In this document: positions 7,134 through 13,236 of the stretch, in pieces | Numbering within the stretch: the stretch's first letter is position 1 | Layout of the letters: every line of letters begins with the position of its first letter | Origin: Bacillota bacterium | GTDB lineage: Bacteria; Bacillota_I; Bacilli_A; MOL361; Turicibacteraceae | Length of the DNA: 13,236 nucleotides | Reading direction: 5' to 3' | NCBI GenBank assembly: GCA_003486705.1 | Contig: DNGE01000156.1 | Coordinates: 1 to 13,236 of the forward strand | Position numbers and translations under genes: made by a program | Notes under the pieces: generated by a model | Databases searched by the model: none | Told to the model about the DNA's origin: nothing | What the model saw: only the letters and a program-made list of their open reading frames with translations

Positions 7134-7847
7134 CTAATCTTTAATCTTATCTAAATACTTTGGGTTGCGACCGTGTGTGAATTTCAACTCCACATAAATT
7201 AAGCTTAAACTTGTGACCATCTCGATGATGAGGATGGTTAAAAATCCGAAGACTGGATTGACATTTAAAGAGGCTATAATCGTATCAAAATAAACAATAT
7301 CGACCCCAATCCAAAAGATTAGCATTCCTATTCCCGTTAAGATCATGCGGTTTTTGAGTGACTGCTCTTTTTCTTTATCTTCATCATACGATTTTTCTAA
7401 TCCTTTATAAGTCGAAGTAATAGCTCCTCCTTTAAATGATTTCACAGCAAAGACTGTTGCAATCACGATGAGCATTCCAAGTTCTACAGCGACTAGCTCC
7501 ACTGTATTAGCTATACTGATGACCACAACTAATCCAAATAAGAAAACAAAGTTTGTAGTGATTCCAAACATTGCACTGCGGTCAACGTCATAAACAACAC
7601 GTTCATCTTTAAGTTTTAACCCCTCTACTAAATCTAAACAACTTGGTATTGCTTTAAAGAGACTGAAAAGTGTCACCATTAAACTGATTGCTAACGTCCC
7701 GAGTACCATAATAGAAATACCTTGATCAGCTCCCTTAGATACACGCATTGCAAAATCAATACATTGGGCTATTAATAAAATTGTAAAAATATATCTAGCA
7801 TTTTTTTGAAATATTGTTTCATTTATAACTTGAGTATTTCCTTTCAT
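7134..7847 (-). CDS. Six-helix membrane protein of unknown function
   Basis: A 237-residue integral membrane protein that I cannot assign to a characterised family. Hydrophobic segments lie at about 13-30, 43-64, 93-113, 115-135, 167-186 and 198-220, in three hairpin pairs; a charged stretch with KDERV (about 74-80) follows the second and another (SYDEDKEKEQSLKNR, about 150-166) precedes the fifth. The ATG at 7845-7847 is six bases after GGGAGAG; a GTG just upstream is too close to that site. The gap to the XRE regulator's stop is only 15 bases, so the two form an operon. YozG-like regulators are often paired with such membrane proteins in Bacillota; function is unknown. Confidence 0.85.
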   Translation of the reverse strand: MKGNTQVINETIFQKNARYIFTILLIAQCIDFAMRVSKGADQGISIMVLGTLAISLMVTLFSLFKAIPSCLDLVEGLKLKDERVVYDVDRSAMFGITTNFVFLFGLVVVISIANTVELVAVELGMLIVIATVFAVKSFKGGAITSTYKGLEKSYDEDKEKEQSLKNRMILTGIGMLIFWIGVDIVYFDTIIASLNVNPVFGFLTILIIEMVTSLSLIYVELKFTHGRNPKYLDKIKD

Positions 7848-7862
7848 CACAATCTCTCCCTT

Positions 7863-8036
7863 TTACGACTGCCAAAATAAGTCGTTTAATGTTTTATCCA
7901 GCACCTTACATATTTGGATACATAAACGTAGCGATGGATTATATTTTCCCGCTTCAATTAAACCAATGGTTTGACGTGTCACGCCGCATAACTTTGCTAA
8001 TTGTTCTTGAGTTAAATCTTTTTTTGTTCTAGCCAC
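7863..8036 (-). CDS. YozG-like XRE-family regulator, apparently frameshifted near its start
   Basis: A small cytoplasmic DNA-binding protein. The 57 codons from GTG (8034-8036) give a complete helix-turn-helix: VARTKKDLTQEQLAKL, GVTRQTIGLIEAGKYNPSL, then the family ending KTLNDLFW. That GTG has no ribosome site. The real signals lie upstream: GGAG (8062-8065), eight bases, then tandem TTG codons (8048-8053). They begin M-K-N-L-K in another frame and hit a stop after 12 codons. One extra A in the A-run at 8043-8047 would join them as MKKFKVARTKKDLTQ, the usual family opening. So the gene has lost one base, uses the weak GTG, or depends on slippage. It is the first gene of a pair with the membrane protein. 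Confidence 0.75.
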   Translation of the reverse strand: MARTKKDLTQEQLAKLCGVTRQTIGLIEAGKYNPSLRLCIQICKVLDKTLNDLFWQS

Positions 8037-8053
8037 TTTAAATTTTTCAACAA

Positions 8054-8362
8054 CTCACACGCTCCATTATAACGATTATATATCATAAATTTCCCTTTTT
8101 GTAATTTATATCTTGCATTAAGTTAGATAAATATGGTTTTTTTGACTTCTTTGTATCGTTAAAGTAAAAAAGCAACTTATCACAACTAGATCGGTTCTAG
8201 CTGCATCAGTTGCTCATTTAATTATGATAATAAATAATTAATTAGCATATTCTTTTAATGAATGCTTTGTGAGGCATTGTAATTGTAATTGCAATCTATT
8301 CATTACAATTAATTTTTAGATGAATGCGTGAAACTGTAAAATAATTTTTACCTTAACACTTT
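8054..8362. other. Intergenic region between the XRE regulator and DUF1398 genes
   Basis: It contains a minus-strand TATAAT at 8075-8080, likely the -10 for the regulator operon but without a good -35; the terminator at 8171-8214; and AT-rich dyads: AATGC/GCATT (8261-8265, 8274-8278) and AATTGTAAT/ATTACAATT (8281-8289, 8302-8310). No open frame with a ribosome site is seen. Confidence 0.5.
8165..8214 (-). terminator. Compound terminator after the DUF1398 gene
   Basis: An outer stem AGCAACT/AGTTGCT (8171-8177 with 8208-8214) encloses an inner CTAG/CTAG stem (8186-8189 with 8197-8200), extended on each side. On the minus strand it is followed by six U (complement of 8166-8171). It is about 150 bases past the stop at 8363; it could also shield the regulator operon from read-through. 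Confidence 0.75.
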
Positions 8363-8758
8363 CTATTCTATGCTTGGGATTGGCTCAACAGCAACAATAT
8401 CGCCATTTGAATCTAAATACGTTACTGTCATCTGTTCAAAGTCTGAGAACCATCTTTCTACGCCTGATTCACCAGCTTGCATACAAAATGTCGGATAATC
8501 CGTTTCTCCATTTTGATGATTAGTTAGAATCTGTTTAAATTGTTTTGGATCAGACTGTGTTGCAATGTGTACATTGGTTAACCCTTTTTGAAATTTAACA
8601 GCTGTTTCATTCGCACCTTTAAAAATCCAAGTCCCATCTAAAAGTACAACCTCATGACTTTTTACACCCATCTCTTTAATTTCTTTCACATACTTCGAAA
8701 AATCAGCACCACTTTTAACTTTACGATGTGCTAGCTCAATTTGTTCTTTTGTAAACAT
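8363..8758 (-). CDS. DUF1398 family protein (YbcV-like)
   Basis: A 131-residue soluble protein with no signal peptide. It matches the DUF1398 pattern from start to end: SGADFSKYVKEIKEMGV (16-32), a short beta segment ending in FKGAN, LTNHQNGETDYPTFC (78-92), AGESGVERWFSDFEQMT (95-111) and a closing VAVEPIP. The role of this family is unknown; E. coli YbcV is a prophage gene, but no phage genes surround this copy. The ATG at 8756-8758 follows AGGAGA by eight bases. It is a single-gene unit with a terminator on either side and a TATAAT at 8815-8820 upstream. Confidence 0.88.
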   Translation of the reverse strand: MFTKEQIELAHRKVKSGADFSKYVKEIKEMGVKSHEVVLLDGTWIFKGANETAVKFQKGLTNVHIATQSDPKQFKQILTNHQNGETDYPTFCMQAGESGVERWFSDFEQMTVTYLDSNGDIVAVEPIPSIE

Positions 8759-8814
8759 GATTAACGTCTCCTTTTTTCTTACCGTCTAGCATAGTTTGTT
8801 AAATCATCTAAGTG

Positions 8815-8835
8815 ATTATACAACTGCTTTAGTTG
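8815..8835 (-). promoter_or_regulatory. Possible promoter and dyad of the DUF1398 gene
   Basis: A minus-strand TATAAT (8815-8820) directly abuts a dyad CAACT/AGTTG (8821-8825 with 8831-8835) that would fill the -35 to -10 spacer. The -35 is weak, which is typical of an activator-dependent or repressed promoter. About 56 bases lie between the -10 and the start codon. Confidence 0.4.
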
Positions 8836-8897
8836 AAACGTTACGATAAGCGCTCACTGTTTACCCAACTTTAATGATGACATTTATTCTATAAAGA

Positions 8898-8934
8898 TAA
8901 AAAGCCCTAAATCAAATAAATGACTTAGAACTTT
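8898..8934 (-). terminator. Terminator of the ABC exporter operon
   Basis: On the minus strand a 14-pair stem (8901-8914 with 8921-8934, allowing three G-U pairs), a 6-base loop and a U-run (complement of 8899-8903). It begins 71 bases past the permease stop at 9006. Confidence 0.8.
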
Positions 8935-9005
8935 AGCCTATGATTAGATTATTTCTTATGCAACTATGTCTTTTAAGCCGCTAAATAGAATCTGTTATTC
9001 TTTTA

Positions 9006-10037
9006 TTATTTACGATACTTACGTAACGCTACAATATTAAGAATCACAAACACCACAATAAAACAAAGTAGAACACCTAAATGTAGCTTAATATCAGCAA
9101 ATCCATATCCCTTATACATCACACCTTTTAAGGCATCCGCTACATAATAAATTGGCATGACTTTAGCGACATGTCCTACCCACTCTGGCAATCCTTCAAG
9201 CGAAAATATGCCCGAAAAGAAAACTTGAGGTACAACAACAATCGGAATAAATTGAATCATTTGAAATTCCGTATTCGCAAATGTTGAAAGTAAAATTCCA
9301 AGTGATAACGCCGTAAATGCCGTACATAAATTAATTAATAATACATTCCAAATCGACCCAACCAAGACCATATTTAATACATAAATCGTAAAAAAGACAA
9401 TAATAAATGTCTGAATAACTGCAAAAATACCATAGCCTAATAAATAACCTAAAACAACCTCATATTTTGAAACAGGTGTACTCATCAAACGTTCTAATGT
9501 GCCAGTTGTTCGTTCACGTAATAAGCCAATACCCGAAATTAAAAACACAAAAAAGAAAACAAATACCCCAACTAAAATTGGATTGAGCACATCAAATAAT
9601 ACAGTATCTGCACTGCCATAAATGTAATTTGTTTCGATATTAATAATGGGTACGGCTGTCGCATTTTTCAAACTGGCTTGTTGTAATAACTGCTTAACCT
9701 TTAACTCAACTGTTTGTGAAACCGTTGGATCACTATTTTCAAGCGTTAACACATACTGATCCCCATCTTTTTGAAGCGTGGCGTCTAAGTTTTTATCTGT
9801 TAAAATTTGAGCATCTAGGTGAGATAATTCCAATACATCAAAATCTGATTCCTCAAGTAACGCAATAACCGAATCCTCTAGTTGATAGACACCCATTTTA
9901 GGATGAACGGTCTCACCATTAAAAAAGACATATAATAGAGATAACATTAATAAAGGTGCGACAAATAATAATGCAAGCGTCCGTTTATCGCGCCATAATT
10001 GTAAAATAATACGTTTAATTAATGCCTTAATTCTCAT
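9006..10037 (-). CDS. ABC-2 type exporter permease
   Basis: A 343-residue membrane subunit of an ABC-2 transporter (ABC2_membrane_3 type). One helix (21-39), a large extracytoplasmic domain (40-148), then five helices at about 150-172, 196-222, 229-252, 262-282 and 319-338. The cytoplasmic hallmark RERTTGTLERLMSTPVSKYEV (174-194) is the coupling motif of YbhS/YbhR- and DrrB-like permeases. The ATG at 10035-10037 follows GGAGGTGG by six bases and overlaps the ATPase gene's 3' end by 11 bases, implying translational coupling; the longer reading to 10067 has no ribosome site. It probably works as a dimer with two ATPase subunits, exporting a drug, peptide or lipid-like compound. Substrate unknown. 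Confidence 0.93.
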   Translation of the reverse strand: MRIKALIKRIILQLWRDKRTLALLFVAPLLMLSLLYVFFNGETVHPKMGVYQLEDSVIALLEESDFDVLELSHLDAQILTDKNLDATLQKDGDQYVLTLENSDPTVSQTVELKVKQLLQQASLKNATAVPIINIETNYIYGSADTVLFDVLNPILVGVFVFFFVFLISGIGLLRERTTGTLERLMSTPVSKYEVVLGYLLGYGIFAVIQTFIIVFFTIYVLNMVLVGSIWNVLLINLCTAFTALSLGILLSTFANTEFQMIQFIPIVVVPQVFFSGIFSLEGLPEWVGHVAKVMPIYYVADALKGVMYKGYGFADIKLHLGVLLCFIVVFVILNIVALRKYRK

Positions 10038-10758
10038 GTTGTCCACCTCCAGATAATAAGAACACATCTTCTAAATTCTCAACCTGATATTGATGCATCA
10101 ATTCTTTTGGCGCGCCACTAATTAATACATGTCCATCTCTTATCAACGATAGACAATCACATTTTATTGCTTCGTCCATAACATGAGTTGTTACAATAAT
10201 TGTTTTATTTTCTTCTATTTTTAATCGATTTAATTCCTTCCAAATCGAAACTCGAAGGGCAGGATCCATCCCAACGGTTGGTTCATCTAAAATTAAGACG
10301 TTTGGATTTTGAATTAATGCAACCGCTAAAGAGAGACGACGTTTCATGCCACCCGAATAATAACAAACTTTCTTTTTCAAATCGGCAGTTAAATTAACGA
10401 CCTCAGCCACATACGTTATTCGTTTTAGCTGTTGTTTTTTATTAAGCTTAAATAGCGATGCAAAAAACTTTAAATTTTCCTCCCCTGTTAGTTCTTCATA
10501 TAAAGCATCTGCTTGGGCCATGTATCCAATGTTTTGTAATATTTTAGTATTTGGCATGAGTTGATTTAATACCGTTACAGTGCCTGTATCTACTTTTTCC
10601 ATTCCGACAAGCAGTTTGACCATCGTTGTCTTCCCTGCACCTGAAGGTCCTATAAGTCCATAAATCTCACCTGCATTAATTCTTAAATTAACATGATCCA
10701 AAACCTTTTTCTTTCCAAAACTAACACATCCTTGATCAATTGAAACAATAGGTTCCAC
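10027..10758 (-). CDS. ABC exporter ATPase subunit
   Basis: A 243-residue ATP-binding subunit with all motifs intact: Walker A GPSGAGKTT (37-45), Q-loop Gln82, signature YSGGM (134-138), Walker B VLILDEP (154-160) and H-loop His192. The sequence type is that of DrrA/NatA/YbhF ABC-2 exporters. The start is GTG (10756-10758), seven bases after GAGGAGG. It overlaps the permease gene and the pair ends in one terminator. No regulator gene lies next to it, although such exporters often have a TetR, MarR or GntR neighbour; the upstream 330 bases hold only doubtful open frames. Confidence 0.96.
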   Translation of the reverse strand: MEPIVSIDQGCVSFGKKKVLDHVNLRINAGEIYGLIGPSGAGKTTMVKLLVGMEKVDTGTVTVLNQLMPNTKILQNIGYMAQADALYEELTGEENLKFFASLFKLNKKQQLKRITYVAEVVNLTADLKKKVCYYSGGMKRRLSLAVALIQNPNVLILDEPTVGMDPALRVSIWKELNRLKIEENKTIIVTTHVMDEAIKCDCLSLIRDGHVLISGAPKELMHQYQVENLEDVFLLSGGGQHEN

Positions 10759-11087
10759 GACAGTTCCTCCTCTACAAATTCCTTCTCTAAACTATATTCG
10801 ACTTCCACTTGTTTAGACCATTTCGTGACACTATTCAAAAAATTATGACAATCTTTTGTCGAATCAAAAACATTCACATAGGAACAACACGCGTGAGATA
10901 TCTTTTAAAAGCAACAGTAGTGTCAGCCAGAAATCATAAATACCATTTTTAAGTATTAGGTTTCTATCAACACTTGTTCTCTGTATCATCAACAATCTCG
11001 AGACAAGTCCTATCATAACCTCATGATCATGCGCGATGACAACACTTGGGATTAGAATGCTTACTCAACACCATTGCAATCACCAAA
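10759..11087. other. Region upstream of the ABC operon without a recognisable gene
   Basis: About 330 bases between the ATPase start and the terminator at 11088. It holds a tight dyad GACAA-TCTT-TTGTC (10847-10860), a plausible operator for the exporter genes, and two minus-strand open frames that lack a ribosome site. One (start 10877) reads directly into the ATPase gene in another frame. The composition could be that of a decayed regulator, but no family is recognisable. Confidence 0.5.
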
Positions 11088-11395
11088 AAAAGCAAAGCTG
11101 TGTTTTTCAGCTTTGCTTTTTATATTTAACAATAACGTGTGTACACGACCCCTGTATACATACCTATCATTTATTTCATTCCTAAATAAAGTTAGATGGT
11201 ATATTCCCCTTTAGTTTTTATAACTCATCAAATACTTAATCCAACATTAACTGTTTTTCATTCCATAAACATGAGAGTGGCCCCTACTAAGTATCATACA
11301 CCATGCTGTTTATAAACCGATGCACCTTATACTAGAAGAATTTTGTCACCAATAGTTAGGAAGGCATATACAACGCTTATAGTTCATTGGTGACC
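11083..11395 (-). ncRNA. Candidate small RNA of about 310 nucleotides under a Pho-type promoter
   Basis: No protein gene fits here. Predicted start about 11395, 11-12 bases after the -10 TATAAT's upstream end; predicted end just after the terminator stem. The first transcribed bases form a 9-pair stem, GTCACCAAT/ATTGGTGAC (11386-11394 with 11345-11353). It encloses a 13-codon frame, MNYKRCICLPNYW (11346-11387), with only a weak AGG ribosome site. Downstream are short palindromes such as CGTGT-GT-ACACG. It does not resemble 6S RNA, tmRNA, RNase P or SRP RNA as I know them. It could instead be the 3' UTR of the TolB-like gene. Confidence 0.4.
11088..11120 (-). terminator. Strong terminator ending the candidate small RNA
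   Basis: A perfect 13-base stem AAAAGCAAAGCTG/CAGCTTTGCTTTT (11088-11100 with 11108-11120), 7-base loop, and seven U on the minus strand (complement of 11084-11090). No minus-strand gene ends within 370 bases upstream, so it must terminate a noncoding or long 3' UTR transcript. Confidence 0.92.
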
Positions 11396-11401
11396 TATTT
11401 T

Positions 11402-11486
11402 ATTATAGCTAAAATAGTGTGGCGCGTCTGTTAAGATTTTGTTAATAACTGTTAATGTTTTGTTAACTATATTAAATTCATGTTAA
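11402..11486 (-). promoter_or_regulatory. Pho-box-like array with -10 TATAAT
   Basis: Read on the minus strand, TTAACA occurs exactly at 11481-11486, 11461-11466, 11450-11455, 11440-11445 and 11429-11434, with TTAATA at 11470-11475. Start-to-start spacing is 11, 9, 11, 10 and 11 bases, one helical turn. A perfect TATAAT lies at 11402-11407, leaving 21 bases after the last repeat, so that repeat sits at about -34 to -39. Direct TTAACA-like hexamers at 11-base intervals are the known PhoP site of Bacillus subtilis. No TTGACA is present, which fits activator dependence. The array starts 12 bases past the TolB-like stop. Confidence 0.6.
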
Positions 11487-11497
11487 GTTGGATAACT

Positions 11498-12742
11498 TTA
11501 CACCTCACCGCCACAGTGAATAACTAACACTTGTGGTATCTCTAAATGGCCATAATAGCCATTATCTCCATCACTTAATAGATTTGAAGCAACAATCGTT
11601 TCTTTGCCTAATTTATCCCGTTTGATTAAATCTAGCGTTTTATTTGAATAACGACGAATAAATACAAAAGAATCATTACTTAAATAGGTTGGATAGAAAT
11701 CAAAGACGTCGTGCTCAAATGTTAATTGGCGACTTTCTTTACTCTCAAGATTTAATTCATAAATATGATTTTGTCCCGTGGTAAAAGGTTTATAAGTTCC
11801 TTTTTGTTCAGCACCCGCTGAAAAGATAACTTTATTTCCATTGCATGAGAAAGACGGTGTCATATAAATCATATCCGATTGTCCTAACCCTATTAATTCA
11901 TTGTTTGGCAATCTTAATAAGTCTAATTGTTTATTCTCATTCATGATTCGGCCTTCCCCATTAATAAGGACAACTTCCCAAGCATTTCTCGGGTTCACAT
12001 CTAATTGATCGGAATAACCAAGCATCCCAACCGATTTTACTTCAACGAACTCATTCTTTTTTAAATCGTAATAACCCAGTCCAACACGGTCAGCATTTAA
12101 CGAACCTGAATTGACTTTACACCAAATATATAAGACATCGCCATCATCACTTAATTTTGCTACTTGGGGCACAAAACCTAAAGCTTCAATGTCCGTTTTC
12201 GTCTCATCATTGCCCACATAAGGCAGAAGTACTCTATCTACTAAGGTACTTAAGTTTACCTCAACGATCCCTACCATCTGGTTAATTTCCTCATGATTAA
12301 GTTTTAACTTTACATACTTAGTTCCATAAAGCATCCCATCATAAACCACAAAGTGCGCATATTTAGCGTCTGTATTTATGAGTTGTGTCACAGAGCCATC
12401 ATAAGGATTATACATAAATAACCCACCCTCACTTTTAGCAAAAATCAACTGCCCATCAGACCACACATAGTCGGTTACCTCTTTATCAACTGGCACGACC
12501 TGACTGTACTTTTCTTGATTAAGTTCTTGCACATATAATTTATTTTCTGTGTCGGTGTAAGCAACATAATTCCCTTGCTGATTAACAATAGGACTTTTAA
12601 AAATTAAACCACCATTTAACTTTTTCTCAGTAGCAAAATCGGTTTGATAAATCCCATCTGCTTTAATATACACACCTATATCTTGTGCCTGCGTATAAAA
12701 ACTAGGTATCCATAACAAGAAGAGTAACATAATTTTTTTCAT
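11498..12742 (-). CDS. Secreted TolB-like beta-propeller protein
   Basis: A 414-residue exported protein. The signal peptide has a KK start, a hydrophobic core LLFLLWIPSFY and a likely cut after TQA (near 19); there is no lipobox Cys, so it is released or wall-associated. The rest is a run of TolB/WD40-like blades, for example YVAYTDTENKLYVQEL, LIFAKSEGGLFMYNP, VLYIWCKVN and, near the C terminus, PSFSCNGNKVIFSAG and HIYELNLESKESRQLTF. No enzyme motif is visible. The ATG at 12740-12742 follows AGGTGA by five bases; a GTG three codons earlier overlaps that site. It has no partner gene, so function is open: ligand binding or envelope protein interaction is a family-based guess. Confidence 0.85.
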   Translation of the reverse strand: MKKIMLLFLLWIPSFYTQAQDIGVYIKADGIYQTDFATEKKLNGGLIFKSPIVNQQGNYVAYTDTENKLYVQELNQEKYSQVVPVDKEVTDYVWSDGQLIFAKSEGGLFMYNPYDGSVTQLINTDAKYAHFVVYDGMLYGTKYVKLKLNHEEINQMVGIVEVNLSTLVDRVLLPYVGNDETKTDIEALGFVPQVAKLSDDGDVLYIWCKVNSGSLNADRVGLGYYDLKKNEFVEVKSVGMLGYSDQLDVNPRNAWEVVLINGEGRIMNENKQLDLLRLPNNELIGLGQSDMIYMTPSFSCNGNKVIFSAGAEQKGTYKPFTTGQNHIYELNLESKESRQLTFEHDVFDFYPTYLSNDSFVFIRRYSNKTLDLIKRDKLGKETIVASNLLSDGDNGYYGHLEIPQVLVIHCGGEV

Positions 12743-12917
12743 CTTTATCACCTAGTTATAGGTTACCCAATCTAGCTAAAATATTAAGTTTATGACGACA
12801 TTATGACTTTAATCAAACGTGGCAGTCATGTAAACCTCCCCTTCGTTAAATGACTTGTATTTTACATCAATCTTTTTTAAAACGACTAAATACAAAATCG
12901 CATCATAATAAACAAAA

Positions 12918-12975
12918 AAACAAAAAAACCTCGTAGAATCTACACACCAATACTGGTGTATTTCCTACGAGGTTT
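12918..12975 (-). terminator. Second (distal) terminator after queF
   Basis: An 11-base stem AAACCTCGTAG/CTACGAGGTTT (12926-12936 with 12965-12975) is topped by an inner ACACCA/TGGTGT stem (12944-12949 with 12954-12959). On the minus strand it is followed by a long U-rich tract (complement of 12912-12928). Confidence 0.9.
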
Positions 12976-12982
12976 ATAGTGC

Positions 12983-13021
12983 AAAATGAAGATAAAACCC
13001 ATGATTTTATCTTCATTTTTT
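12983..13021. terminator. First (proximal) terminator after queF, symmetrical
   Basis: A perfect 15-base stem AAAATGAAGATAAAA/TTTTATCTTCATTTT (12983-12997 with 13005-13019) with a 7-base loop, 64 bases past the queF stop. The stem itself ends in U on both strands, so it could work either way, though no plus-strand gene lies to its left. Confidence 0.75.
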
Positions 13022-13083
13022 TGTAAATACCCAAACTTGAGAAAGAACCAACGTTAGTGCCTCAGCCTATTTTATAGCGCTAC

Positions 13084-13236
13084 TTATCGATTATCTACTT
13101 TTTCAGGATATAAGTCATGATTCATTAAGCGGAAGTTCGCGATTTCTTCATATTTTGTTCCTACTCGTCCATAGTTGCAATATGGGTCAATACTAATTCC
13201 ACCGCGTGGTGTAAATTTACCCCAAACTTCAATGTA
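13084..13236 (-). CDS. queF: NADPH-dependent 7-cyano-7-deazaguanine reductase, C-terminal part
   Basis: The last 50 residues and stop codon of QueF; the 5' part lies beyond the window's right edge. QueF reduces the nitrile preQ0 to the amine preQ1 in queuosine tRNA modification. The visible end matches the short (unimodular) Bacillus QueF almost residue for residue: YIEVWGKFTPRGGISIDPY, then NYG, GTKYE and MNHDLYPE...DNR. The catalytic Cys and Asp and the substrate-binding part are outside. Two strong terminators follow, so it is the last gene of its unit. Any preQ1 riboswitch would be upstream, out of view. Confidence 0.95.
   Translation of the reverse strand, partial: YIEVWGKFTPRGGISIDPYCNYGRVGTKYEEIANFRLMNHDLYPEKVDNR

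Larger units (their letters stand above)
12743..13083. other. Region between queF and the TolB-like gene
   Basis: It holds the two tandem terminators of queF (12912-13021) and, past them, the leader of the TolB-like gene. That leader carries a very strong ribosome site, AAGGGGAGG (12835-12843), five bases before a seven-codon frame MTATFD-stop (12809-12829) in the same frame as the main gene. A promoter for the TolB-like gene is not clear. No other gene is seen. Confidence 0.5.

Noticed and set aside
8276..8310. ATTGTAATTGTAATTG repeat with an inverted copy, considered as a terminator or operator
   Set aside because: Very AT-rich, with no U-run on the minus strand and no plus-strand gene that it could end. 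It is probably compositional.
10200..10397. 65-codon plus-strand frame inside the ABC ATPase gene
   Set aside because: Antisense shadow of a gene whose ATPase motifs are all intact.
10683..10877. Minus-strand open frame of 64 codons beginning MNVFDSTKD, upstream of and overlapping the ABC ATPase start
   Set aside because: It has no ribosome site, a stop codon directly before its ATG, and runs into the ATPase gene in another frame. It may be a relic of a regulator, but no family is recognisable.
10869..11066. Minus-strand open stretch containing VVIAHDHEVMIGLVSRLL, vaguely like a response-regulator start
   Set aside because: It has no plausible start codon or ribosome site and the rest is not protein-like. 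An open run of this length is expected by chance.

Overview
The window is AT-rich DNA from a low-GC Gram-positive bacterium (Bacillota). Supporting this are the lipobox lipoproteins, strong AGGAGG-type ribosome sites, frequent GTG and TTG starts, compact stem plus U-run terminators, and a YozG-like regulator. The gene mix would suit a gut lineage such as Turicibacter, but that genus is only an inference. Every recognised gene except one (an HxlR-type regulator) lies on the minus strand. Most are short, separately terminated units rather than one large operon. I see no insertion sequence, phage, CRISPR array, tRNA or rRNA.

Left part (1-3075): a strong minus-strand promoter leaves the window with the first codons of an unidentified gene. 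Next come a beta-carbonic anhydrase with its own clear promoter, an AlkD-type DNA glycosylase, and a short-chain dehydrogenase (SDR) facing an HxlR/YodB-like regulator that carries an N-terminal Cys. The last two look like a regulator-target pair responding to redox or electrophile stress.

Middle (3080-8760): a GH3 lipoprotein with a duplicated N-terminal beta domain and an altered NagZ motif; an orphan BMP/PnrA-type nucleoside-binding lipoprotein behind a long leader that can fold in alternative ways; a second SDR; a YozG-like XRE regulator that appears to have lost one A near its start, followed at once by a six-helix membrane protein; and a DUF1398 protein.

Right part (8880-13236): an overlapping two-gene ABC-2 exporter, a secreted TolB-like beta-propeller protein, and the 3' end of queF, followed by two tandem terminators.

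The most unusual segment is 11088-11486, which has no gene. It holds five exact TTAACA hexamers and one near copy at about 10.5-base spacing on the minus strand, then a perfect TATAAT, a hairpin at the predicted RNA 5' end, and a perfect intrinsic terminator about 300 bases on. This has the layout of a PhoP/PhoB-type promoter driving a small RNA of about 310 nucleotides.
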